Source of the DNA: Yinghuangia seranimata | GTDB lineage: Bacteria > Actinomycetota > Actinomycetes > Streptomycetales > Streptomycetaceae | NCBI RefSeq assembly: GCF_029953285.1 | Contig: NZ_JASAOI010000017.1 | Location: 62,001 to 126,000 of the forward strand | DNA: 64,000 nt | Reading direction: 5' to 3' | Shown: positions 19,766-27,334 of the stretch, in pieces | Position numbering within the stretch: the first letter of the stretch is position 1 | How the letters are laid out: each line of letters starts with the position of its first letter | The notes under the pieces: model-generated | The model's input: only the letters and a program-made list of their open reading frames with translations | What the model was told of the DNA's origin: nothing | The model's database searches: none | Made by a program: the position numbers and the translations under genes

Positions 19766-20802
19766 GCCTGAGTCACCGTGACCGGCATCGACGAGTCGGC
19801 CGGGATGTCGAGCATCGACGGCGCCCGGTCGCGCCACACCATCTCGGCGCCGAGCGCCGCGACCATCGCGCCGTTGTCCGTGCACAGCTTCGGCCGCGGC
19901 ACACGCAGCGAGACGCCGGCCGCCTCGCAGCGCTCCGCGGCCAGCGCGCGCAGCCGCGAGTTCGCCGCGACCCCGCCGCCCAGCAGCAGGTGCTCGACGC
20001 CGTTCTCGCGGCACGCCCGGATCGCCTTGCGGGTCAGCACGTCGACGACGGCCTCCTGGAACGACGCGGCGACGTCGGCGACCGGCACCGGGTGCCCGGC
20101 CCGCTCCCGCGCCTCCACCCACCGCGCCACGGCCGTCTTGAGGCCGGAGAAGGAGAAGTCGTACGCCGCGTCGCGCGGCCCGGTCAGCCCGCGTGGGAAC
20201 GCGATCGCGTCGGCGTCCCCGTCCCGCGCCGCGCGGTCGATGATCGGCCCGCCGGGGAAGCCGAGGCCGAGCACGCGCGCGACCTTGTCGAACGCCTCGC
20301 CCGCGGCGTCGTCGATGGTCGAGCCCAACGGGCGTACGTCGGAGGTCACATCCGGCACCAGCAGCAGCGACGAGTGCCCGCCCGACACCAGCAGCGCCAT
20401 GCACGGCTCCGGCAGCCGGCCGTGCTCGAGCTGGTCGACGCACACGTGCGCGGCGAGGTGGTTGACGCCGTAGACCGGCTTGTCGAGCGCCATCGCGTAG
20501 CCCTTGGCGGCCGCGACGCCGACGAGCAGCGCGCCCGCGAGGCCGGGGCCCGAGGTGACGGCGATGGCGTCGATGTCGGCCATCGTCACGCCGGCGTCCT
20601 TGAGCGCGCGGTGCACGGTCGGCACCATCGCCTCCAGGTGCGCGCGGCTGGCCACTTCGGGCACGACGCCGCCGAACCGGGCGTGCTCGTCCACGCTGGA
20701 GGCGACCGCGTCCGCGAGCAGCGTCGTGCCGCGCACGATGCCGACGCCCGTTTCGTCGCACGAGGTCTCGATGCCGAGGACCAGGGGTTCGTCAGCGGCC
20801 AC
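19762..20802 (-). CDS. tsaD: tRNA N6-threonylcarbamoyladenosine transferase TsaD
   Basis: Catalytic subunit that transfers the threonylcarbamoyl group to A37 of ANN-decoding tRNAs, working with TsaB and TsaE. ASKHA-fold protein with N-terminal [24 protein letters not shown], the metal-binding HLAAH motif in [10 protein letters not shown], and [12 protein letters not shown] at 20802 is chosen: a strong AGGAAGGAG lies nine bases upstream and homologues begin at ADEPLVLG; a longer frame starts at 20829. Length 346. It overlaps the end of rimI by 11 bases and is followed by a coupled 90-residue ORF. Confidence 0.96.
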   Translation of the reverse strand: MAADEPLVLGIETSCDETGVGIVRGTTLLADAVASSVDEHARFGGVVPEVASRAHLEAMVPTVHRALKDAGVTMADIDAIAVTSGPGLAGALLVGVAAAKGYAMALDKPVYGVNHLAAHVCVDQLEHGRLPEPCMALLVSGGHSSLLLVPDVTSDVRPLGSTIDDAAGEAFDKVARVLGLGFPGGPIIDRAARDGDADAIAFPRGLTGPRDAAYDFSFSGLKTAVARWVEARERAGHPVPVADVAASFQEAVVDVLTRKAIRACRENGVEHLLLGGGVAANSRLRALAAERCEAAGVSLRVPRPKLCTDNGAMVAALGAEMVWRDRAPSMLDIPADSSMPVTVTQA

Positions 20803-21289
20803 CGTCGGTGGCTCCTTCCTGCGTTTCATCCGAACGAGTGAGGTCGCAGCGCATCACGAGCGCGTCGACGTTGGCGGGCTGGTAGTAGCCCCGGCGCACG
20901 CCCAGCGGCTCGAAGCCGAAGCGCTCGTACAGCCGTTGCGCGCGGGTGTTGTCGACCCTGACCTCCAGCAGGACGTGGTGGCAGCCGCGCCGCCGGGCCG
21001 CGTCCAGCAGGTCGCGCAGCAGGGTCGCGCCGAGCCCGGTGCCCCACTGGTCGCGCCGTACGCCGATCGTCTGAACGTCCGCCTCGCCGCCGATCGCGGC
21101 GAGCCCCGCGTATCCGGCCAGGCCGCCGCCCGCGTCCTCGGCGACCACATAGTGCCGCGTCTCGGGATCGGCCAGCTCGGACCAGAACATGCCCGCCGAC
21201 CAGGCGTCTTCCGGGAACAGGTCGTGCTCGAGGTCGAGCAGCGGTCCGATGTCCCACCACCGCAGCGGGCGCAAGGTGCAGGCGCTCAT
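20792..21289 (-). CDS. rimI: Ribosomal-protein-alanine N-acetyltransferase RimI
   Basis: GNAT acetyltransferase, in E. coli the enzyme for the N-terminus of ribosomal protein S18. Motif A for acetyl-CoA binding is [17 protein letters not shown], and the C-terminal block is [27 protein letters not shown], the RimI signature. Length 165. ATG at 21289 has a weak ribosome site. Overlaps tsaD; the rimI-tsaD pairing is conserved across actinobacteria. Substrate identity in this organism is inferred from the family. Confidence 0.92.
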   Translation of the reverse strand: MSACTLRPLRWWDIGPLLDLEHDLFPEDAWSAGMFWSELADPETRHYVVAEDAGGGLAGYAGLAAIGGEADVQTIGVRRDQWGTGLGATLLRDLLDAARRRGCHHVLLEVRVDNTRAQRLYERFGFEPLGVRRGYYQPANVDALVMRCDLTRSDETQEGATDGGR

Positions 21290-21624
21290 GCCCGCGAGTC
21301 TACGGCGGTGCCCCACGGGCCTCGGCCGCACCAGAAGCACGGCCCGTGCCCGGCGGGGCCGCCCGGGCGGCCGCTCCGGAGGGACGGCCGCAACGGCGCG
21401 GTCCGTCGAAACGGTTCCCGTCGGGCCCGCTCGCCGCTAGTCTTCGCGCGTAGAACGCACGCCCGGCGCCACGCGTGCTACGCGCGAAGATCACGCACCG
21501 ACTTGTCCGGTTTCCCCGTCGATGTTCCGCCGTGCACGCCTTCTCCGTCGCCCGCGCGACGAACCGCGTTCACCGGCGGTCCCGAGGATTTCGCCCACGC
21601 CCCGCCGACCTCAGGAGGACCCGG
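21290..21624. other. Divergent spacer between rimI and the nuclease gene
   Basis: 335 bases with promoters presumably for both directions. The main visible structure is the inverted repeat at 21442-21489. Confidence 0.5.
21442..21489. repeat. 12-bp perfect inverted repeat in the rimI/nuclease spacer
   Basis: CTTCGCGCGTAG (21442-21453) and its exact reverse complement (21478-21489), 24 bases apart; inner bases CACGC/GCGTG could extend the stem. It could be an operator pair or RNA hairpin; there is no T run. Confidence 0.6.
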
Positions 21625-24180
21625 GTGACACCCCGTCAGCCCAGCAGCACCGGCCCGGACCACGCGTCCGGACCGGCCGACCAGGAAGCGCCCCGGCCGC
21701 GCCGGCGGCGCGTGTCAGGGCCCGTGGCGACGGCCGTCGCCGGGGCCCTCGCCGCGGCCCCGGCGGTCTTCGTCCCGGCGTCCGCCGCGGCCGCGCCGTC
21801 CGCCGACGCGGTGATCGCCGAGGTGTACGGCGGTGGCGGCAACTCCGGCGCCACGCTGACCTCCGACTTCGTCGAGCTGGCCAACCGCGGCGCGGCCGCC
21901 GTCGCGCTCGACGGCTGGAGCGTGCAGTACCTGCCCGCCGCGCCGTCGCCCACGAGCAAGTGGCAGGCCACCCCGCTCACCGGCGCGCTCGCGCCCGGCG
22001 CGCGCTACCTGGTCGGCGAGGGCAAGGGCGCCGGCGGCACGGTCGCACTGCCCACGCCCGACGCGTCCGGCGGCATCAACATGTCCGGCACGGCCGGCAC
22101 CGTCGCGCTCGTCCAGGGCGCCACTCCGCTCACCTGCCTGACCGCCGCGGACTGCCTCGCCGACCCGCGCGTGCGCGACCTGGTCGGCTACGGCACCGCC
22201 GTGGTCCGCGAGGGCACCGGCGCCCCGGCCGCGAGCAACACCACGTCGGTGGCCCGCGGTTCGTCGCTCGCCGACACCGACGACAACAGCGCCGACTTCA
22301 CCGCGGGCGCCCCGACGCCGCTCAACTCACGCGGCGAGGGCCCGACCGACCCGGGCCCCGGGCCCGGCCCCGACCCGACCCCTTCGGCGCGCATCCACGA
22401 CATCCAGGGCCCCGGCCGCCTGTCGCCGCTCAAGGGCACGCAGGTCTCCGCCGTCCCCGGAGTCGTCACCGCGGTGCGCGACTTCGGCTCGGCGCGCGGC
22501 TTCTGGATCCAGGACCCCACCCCGGACAACGACCCGCGCACGTCCGAGGGCGTGTTCGTGTTCACCGGCTCGGCGTCGCCGAAGGCCGCGGTGGGCGACG
22601 CGGTCGCCGTCACCGGCAAGGTCGAGGAGTACTACCCGGGCGCGGCCGACAGCAACGGCCAGTCGCTGACCGAGGTCACGGGCGCCACGTGGACGGTCAA
22701 GTCGTCCGGCAACGCGCTGCCCGCCCCGGTCGTGCTCGACGCGGCCACGGTGCCCGACGCGTACACCGCCGACGGCGACCTGGAGGCGCGCCCGCTCCAG
22801 CCGGACGCCTACGCGCTCGACCTGTACGAGGCGCTGGAAGGCGAGCGCGTGCAGGTCGCCGACACCCGCGTGGTGGGCGCGACCAACACCCACAACGAAC
22901 TGTGGGTGACCGTCGAGCCGACGCAGAACGCGACCGCCGCGGGCGGCACGCTGTACGGCTCGTACGACGCGCAGAACGGCGGCCGCCTCAAGGTCACGTC
23001 GCTGATCCCGTTCGCCGAGCGGCCGTTCCCGGCGGCGAACGTCGGCGACACGCTGTCCGGTGTGACCGCGGGCCCGCTGACGTACGACCAGTTCGGCGGC
23101 TACACGGTGGCCGCGACGACGCTCGGCACGCTCACCTCGGGCGGCCGCGCCGCCGAGGTGACGCGCGGCCAGAAGACCACCGAGCTGGCGATCGCGACGT
23201 ACAACGTCGAGAACCTGTCGCCGAAGGACCCGCAGGCGAAGTTCGACCGCCTCGCGCACGGCGTGGTCGACAACCTCGCGCGGCCCGACATCGTGGCCCT
23301 GGAGGAGATCCAGGACAACAGCGGCCCCACGAACGACGGCACGACCGCCGCCGACCAGACGCTCCAGCAGCTGGTCGACGCGATCGTGGCGGCGGGCGGC
23401 CCGCGCTACGAGTGGCGCTCGATCGACCCGCAGGACGGCAAGGACGGCGGCCAGCCGGGCGGCAACATCCGCACCGCGTTCCTGTTCGACCCGGCACGCG
23501 TGCAGTTCGTCGACCGCGCCGGCGGCGACGCGACCACGCCGGTGGGCGTCCGCAAGTCGTGGCTCGGGCAGACCCAGCTGACCCTGTCGCCGGGCCGCAT
23601 CGCGCCCGCGGACGAGGCGTGGACGAGCAGCCGCAAGCCGCTCGCGGCCGAGTTCCGGTTCCGCGGCCGCACCGTGTTCGTGGTCGCCAACCACTTCAAC
23701 TCCAAGGGCGGCGACCAGGGGCTGGACGCGCGCGTCCAGCCGCCGCAGCGCTCGTCCGAGGTGCAGCGGCTCAAGCAGGCCGCGCTGGTGCACCAGTTCG
23801 TCGGCGACGTCCTCAAGTCCGACCCGCGTGCCAACGTCGTCGTGCTGGGCGACCTGAACGACTTCGGGTTCTCGCCGGCGCTCAAGACGCTCACCGACGA
23901 CGGTTCGCTGCGCGACCTGGTGACGACGCTGCCCGCGAACGAGCAGTACGGGTACGTCTACAACGGCAACAGCCAGGTCCTGGACCACATCCTGACCAGC
24001 CCGCGGGTGACCCGTTTCGAGTACGACATCGTGCACGTGAACGCGGAGTTCGCGGACCAGGCGAGCGACCACGACCCGCAGGTGCTGCGGGTCCGCCCGA
24101 GCACCGGCAGCGACCTCCTCGACTGGATCGACCAGCACGTGTTCGAGGGGTGGCTGGACGGCACCCCGCCGCGTCCCTGA
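21625..24180 (+). CDS. Secreted lamin-tail/endonuclease-exonuclease-phosphatase family nuclease
   Basis: Large exported protein, 851 residues, predicted extracellular DNase or phosphodiesterase. From the GTG at 21625 (AGGAGG six bases upstream) it has a long twin-basic N-region (RRRR) and signal peptide ending near AAAAAP. Then come a lamin-tail domain (about 61-240, VIAEVYGGGGNSG), an OB-fold-like domain (about 256-505, IQGPGRLSPLKG), and the EEP catalytic domain (about 520-840) with every expected motif: ATYNVENL, ALEEIQDN, VANHFNSKGG, VLGDLNDFG and SDHDPQ. Similar to ExeM/NucH-type secreted nucleases. It lies opposite to, and inside, the tsa cluster. Nutrient scavenging or eDNA turnover is inference. 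Confidence 0.9.
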   Translation: MTPRQPSSTGPDHASGPADQEAPRPRRRRVSGPVATAVAGALAAAPAVFVPASAAAAPSADAVIAEVYGGGGNSGATLTSDFVELANRGAAAVALDGWSVQYLPAAPSPTSKWQATPLTGALAPGARYLVGEGKGAGGTVALPTPDASGGINMSGTAGTVALVQGATPLTCLTAADCLADPRVRDLVGYGTAVVREGTGAPAASNTTSVARGSSLADTDDNSADFTAGAPTPLNSRGEGPTDPGPGPGPDPTPSARIHDIQGPGRLSPLKGTQVSAVPGVVTAVRDFGSARGFWIQDPTPDNDPRTSEGVFVFTGSASPKAAVGDAVAVTGKVEEYYPGAADSNGQSLTEVTGATWTVKSSGNALPAPVVLDAATVPDAYTADGDLEARPLQPDAYALDLYEALEGERVQVADTRVVGATNTHNELWVTVEPTQNATAAGGTLYGSYDAQNGGRLKVTSLIPFAERPFPAANVGDTLSGVTAGPLTYDQFGGYTVAATTLGTLTSGGRAAEVTRGQKTTELAIATYNVENLSPKDPQAKFDRLAHGVVDNLARPDIVALEEIQDNSGPTNDGTTAADQTLQQLVDAIVAAGGPRYEWRSIDPQDGKDGGQPGGNIRTAFLFDPARVQFVDRAGGDATTPVGVRKSWLGQTQLTLSPGRIAPADEAWTSSRKPLAAEFRFRGRTVFVVANHFNSKGGDQGLDARVQPPQRSSEVQRLKQAALVHQFVGDVLKSDPRANVVVLGDLNDFGFSPALKTLTDDGSLRDLVTTLPANEQYGYVYNGNSQVLDHILTSPRVTRFEYDIVHVNAEFADQASDHDPQVLRVRPSTGSDLLDWIDQHVFEGWLDGTPPRP

Positions 24181-24200
24181 GCGGCGGTGTGAGACCCGTC

Positions 24201-24236
24201 CCGCGTCGGCCGCCAGGCGCACGGCGGCCGGCGCGG
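24201..24236. terminator. Hairpin between nuclease gene and tsaB
   Basis: CCGCGTCGGCCGCC (24201-24214) pairs with GGCGGCCGGCGCGG (24223-24236), one G-T pair, eight-base loop, between convergent genes. Confidence 0.7.
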
Positions 24237-24294
24237 GGCGTCAGCCCGGCAGTTCACGCAGCGGCACACCGGCGCAGGACACCGGTGCGGTACG

Positions 24295-24957
24295 TCAGTT
24301 CGGGGTGACCGGCTTGTAGTTCGCCGGCACCTTGGCGTCCGGCCGGCGCAGGTACAGCGGCTCCGGGGGGAGGAACTCGCCGCCGTTCTTCAGGCGTTCG
24401 ACGGCGAGCTCGGCCAGCGCCGCCGCGTCGACGTGCTCGGGGCCGGCCACCGAGGCGAAGGACTCCGCGTACAGCGCGGCGCCCGCGCCGAAGGCCGGCA
24501 GCCCCGCGACGCCGTCCGCGATGTCTGCGGCGCGGTCGACCCCGGGGCCTTCCAGGCGGGTTCGGGCGTCGGCGTAGCGCGCCCAGTAGACCTCTTTGCG
24601 GCGCGCGTCGGTCGCGGCGACGAACGGGCCCTGGTCCGCGGTGCGGCCGGTGGCGTACGCGAGGGCGTCCAGCGTGCACACGCCGTGCACGGGGATGCCG
24701 AGCGCGTCGCCGAGCGCGCGGGCGGTCATCAGGCCGACGCGCAGGCCGGTGTAGGGCCCCGGGCCGACGCCGACCGCGATGTCGGACAGCTCGGCACGGT
24801 CGCGGCCCGCGTCGGCGAGCGCCGTCACGATCCCCGGTACCAGGAGCTCGCCGTGGCGGCGCGCGTCAATTTGTGTGCAACCGGAGACAACCCGGGATCC
24901 GTCGTGTAGAGCGACGGTCACGGCGGGGGTGGCGGTATCGAAGGCGAGCAGCAGCAC
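24295..24957 (-). CDS. tsaB: tRNA threonylcarbamoyladenosine biosynthesis protein TsaB
   Basis: Non-catalytic ASKHA partner that dimerises with TsaD and is needed for t6A formation. Recognised by LLAFDTATPAVTVALHDG at the N-terminus, the DARRHGELLVPGI segment and the family signature VGVGPGPYTGLRVGLMTARALG. Length 220 with ATG at 24957. In mycobacteria and many actinobacteria tsaB adjoins rimI and tsaD; here the plus-strand nuclease gene has separated them. Confidence 0.95.
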   Translation of the reverse strand: MLLLAFDTATPAVTVALHDGSRVVSGCTQIDARRHGELLVPGIVTALADAGRDRAELSDIAVGVGPGPYTGLRVGLMTARALGDALGIPVHGVCTLDALAYATGRTADQGPFVAATDARRKEVYWARYADARTRLEGPGVDRAADIADGVAGLPAFGAGAALYAESFASVAGPEHVDAAALAELAVERLKNGGEFLPPEPLYLRRPDAKVPANYKPVTPN

Positions 24958-25147
24958 CGGGCCAGGCTATCCCGATCGCGCGGTGCGGCCGCCCGCGTCC
25001 GAAGCATTGATCTTGATGGGTGACACTGGATGGACCTTGCCGGATAGGGGCAAAGCGGACTACCCGTCCGCCCGCTCTCATCCGGTTTGTCCTGTAGGGG
25101 ACCCACGGTGACCACCGTGGCCTGCGAGAACACGAGGAGCACAACCG
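24958..25147. other. Divergent tsaB/esterase spacer
   Basis: 190 bases between divergent genes, holding the GAGGAGC ribosome site of the esterase. No promoter was assigned. Confidence 0.4.
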
Positions 25148-26299
25148 ATGGGTCCTGCCGGCACGCCGTTCATGTGGCTGACGGTGCTTCTCCTCGTGGC
25201 CGCACTGGTGTCCACGGTCCTGCTGTGGCCGAAGCTGGCCGGGCGCACGCCGCTGCACTTCGCGGGGCGCACCGGACTCGTGGTCACCGGGCAGCTCTTC
25301 GCGGCGCTCGCCGCGCTGATCATCGTCAACAAGACGCTCGGCCCGTTCTACGTGACCTGGGCCGACCTCTTCGGCCAGGACGTCGGCCAGGTCTCCCCCG
25401 GCACGGCCTCGGGCCCCAACTCGGGCGGCCCCGGACCCGGCGGCGGCAAGACGGCGCCGGGCGGCGGCGGGCACAGCGGCGTGCCGCACAACGGCACACA
25501 GCAGTTCGAGTCGTACTCGGGCCGCTTCGTGAAGACCGACTTCGCCGGCCCCAAGTCGGGCGTGACCGGCGAGGTCGACGTCTACACGCCGCCGCAGTAC
25601 GACGACCCGGCCAACAAGGACCGTGAGTTCCCCGTCGTGATGCTGCTCCACGGGATACCGGGCACCAACTCCGGCTGGGTCGGGGACAAGGCGATGAACG
25701 TCCAGAAGCAGGTCGAGCCGCTGGTCGCGAGCGGCAAGATCCAGCCGTTCATCCTCGTGGTGGCCGACATCGGCAACAACAGCAACAACACCCAGTGCAG
25801 CGACGTGCCCGGCAAGGGCAACCGCGGCACGTGGCTGGCCGACGACGTCCGCACGATGGTCATCGGCAACTTCCGCGCCGCGTCCGACCCCAAGCAGTGG
25901 GCCACACTCGGCTACTCGACCGGCGGCACATGCGCGATCAAGCTCGCGGTGCAGCACCCGCAGGCGTTCCACTACGGCATGAGCATGGCCGCCGACGACT
26001 ACAAGGGCGACGGCTCGGCCTTCAAGGGCGACAACGACCTGCGCAACAAGAACAGCGCGCTGTGGCTGCTCCAGCACCAGAAGCCGGCGCCCGACGTGTC
26101 GCTGTGGCTGATGACCAGCAAGGAGGACGAGGTCGGGCAGACGCGGTTCAGCGACGAGCTCATCCAGGCGGCCAAGGAGGCCGGCGTGCAGGCCGAGGCC
26201 TTCACCGTGCCGCGCGGCGGCCACGTCACGGCGACCTGGCGGCAGCTCGTGGAGCCCGCGTTCGTCTGGCTGAACGGGAAGATGCAGCAGGGCCGCTGA
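25148..26299 (+). CDS. Membrane-anchored esterase (esterase D/antigen 85-like alpha/beta hydrolase)
   Basis: 383 residues. Two N-terminal membrane helices (about 9-26 and 42-62) leave the catalytic domain probably outside the cell. After a Gly/Pro-rich linker the domain has VYTPPQYDD and VVMLLHGIPGTNSGW (oxyanion region), nucleophile Ser257 in LGYSTGG, acid Asp327 in SKEDE and His359 in RGGH, i.e. a complete PF00756-type triad. The family includes esterase D and the mycobacterial antigen 85 acyltransferases. ATG at 25148 follows GAGGAGC. The substrate is unknown; a cell-envelope acyl ester is inferred from topology and from the neighbouring YkuD-like and PBP genes. Confidence 0.87.
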   Translation: MGPAGTPFMWLTVLLLVAALVSTVLLWPKLAGRTPLHFAGRTGLVVTGQLFAALAALIIVNKTLGPFYVTWADLFGQDVGQVSPGTASGPNSGGPGPGGGKTAPGGGGHSGVPHNGTQQFESYSGRFVKTDFAGPKSGVTGEVDVYTPPQYDDPANKDREFPVVMLLHGIPGTNSGWVGDKAMNVQKQVEPLVASGKIQPFILVVADIGNNSNNTQCSDVPGKGNRGTWLADDVRTMVIGNFRAASDPKQWATLGYSTGGTCAIKLAVQHPQAFHYGMSMAADDYKGDGSAFKGDNDLRNKNSALWLLQHQKPAPDVSLWLMTSKEDEVGQTRFSDELIQAAKEAGVQAEAFTVPRGGHVTATWRQLVEPAFVWLNGKMQQGR

Positions 26300-26410
26300 G
26301 CCCGACACGCACGGCACGGCCGCCCGTACTGGCACGATGTGTCCTGACGGGCCGGCTCGGGGGACGACGGCGGGTCCGCGCGGAAGAGGCGGCAGGAGAG
26401 GCACACGGTC

Positions 26411-27076
26411 ATGGCGAATCCGGGGACGACGGTCGCGGGCATCACCATCGCGGCGCTGATCGGCGTGGGCGCGTTGGCGTGGCAGGCGGCCGACACCGCG
26501 CCCAAGGACCGCAGGGCGGGGATAACCGCGTCCGAGTCGCCGTCGCCGTCCGGCAGCGGCGGCCCCGCGCCGACGGCCCCGGCAACGCCGCCTCCGCCGT
26601 CCGTGCCCGCGAACTCGGGCACCGGCCTGCGTGTCGTCTACTCGGTCGGCCAGAACCACGTGTGGCTCGTCGACGCCAACAACGGCGTGCCGCGCGAGTA
26701 CGCGGTGGCGCCCGGCACCGTGCTGACCCCGGTCGGGCAGTACCGCGTGCAGCGGAAGGCCCCCGGCCCGCAGACCGGCGGCGACGGCCTCAAGATCGTC
26801 AACACCGTCGTGTTCGGCACGTCGAACGGCATGACGCTCGGGTTCAGCGGCACCGACACGCCGCTGGCCGACATACTCGCGGCCAACGCGCCGGCGACCC
26901 CGTCCGGGTCGCCCTCGGGCACGGCGACCGGCGGGACCCGCAAGCCGACCGGCACGGCGACCAAGTCGCCGACGAGCACCAAGGCGAAGAACGCGGGCGT
27001 GCGCGAGGCCGTCGACACGAGCAAGGCGATGTACGAGTTCGTCGACATCGGCACGCTGGTCGTCGTCGTCCCGTAG
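26411..27076 (+). CDS. Exported YkuD-like protein lacking the catalytic Cys
   Basis: 221 residues with an N-terminal signal anchor (TTVAGITIAALIGVGALAWQ) and a Pro/Ser/Ala linker. The folded part (LRVVYSVGQNHVWLVDANN ... VLTPVGQYRVQRK ... VFGTSNGMTLGFSG ... AMYEFVDIGTLVVVVP) follows the strand order of L,D-transpeptidase (YkuD) domains, including the closing TLVVVVP strand. However the protein contains no cysteine at all, and the SHGCxR active-site block is absent, so peptidoglycan cross-linking by the usual chemistry is impossible. A binding or scaffold role at the cell wall is inference. It lies between the esterase and PBP genes, same strand. ATG at 26411. Confidence 0.78.
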   Translation: MANPGTTVAGITIAALIGVGALAWQAADTAPKDRRAGITASESPSPSGSGGPAPTAPATPPPPSVPANSGTGLRVVYSVGQNHVWLVDANNGVPREYAVAPGTVLTPVGQYRVQRKAPGPQTGGDGLKIVNTVVFGTSNGMTLGFSGTDTPLADILAANAPATPSGSPSGTATGGTRKPTGTATKSPTSTKAKNAGVREAVDTSKAMYEFVDIGTLVVVVP

Positions 27077-27334
27077 GACCCGCCGGCGGACCCCTGGGCG
27101 GACCCGGGGCGGACCCCCCGCGCGCGTGAAGATCGTCACGTCCGCGCGCCGGAACCGTCCCGCGCGCACTTCACCTGATCAGCGCAGGAGCACCCGACGG
27201 CGGGTTCCCCGCGCTCCCGGCATCGCCGCCATAACATCACCTTTACGGACTTGTCCGCTTAGCATCGCCTGCAGACTCGGGACGATACGCAGGTAAATGT
27301 CGGTAAAACGACGGCAGCGGAAAGCGGTGACTCA
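27077..27334. promoter_or_regulatory. Leader region of the PBP gene
   Basis: 258 bases. It contains a locally AT-richer stretch (ATAACATCACCTTTACGG near 27231-27248) likely to hold the promoter, and GGAAAG before the GTG start. No named operator was recognised. Confidence 0.4.

Noticed and set aside
22327-24222. 631-residue minus-strand frame opposite the secreted nuclease
   Set aside because: The plus-strand frame has signal peptide and all EEP motifs; the antisense product is Arg/Val-rich noise.
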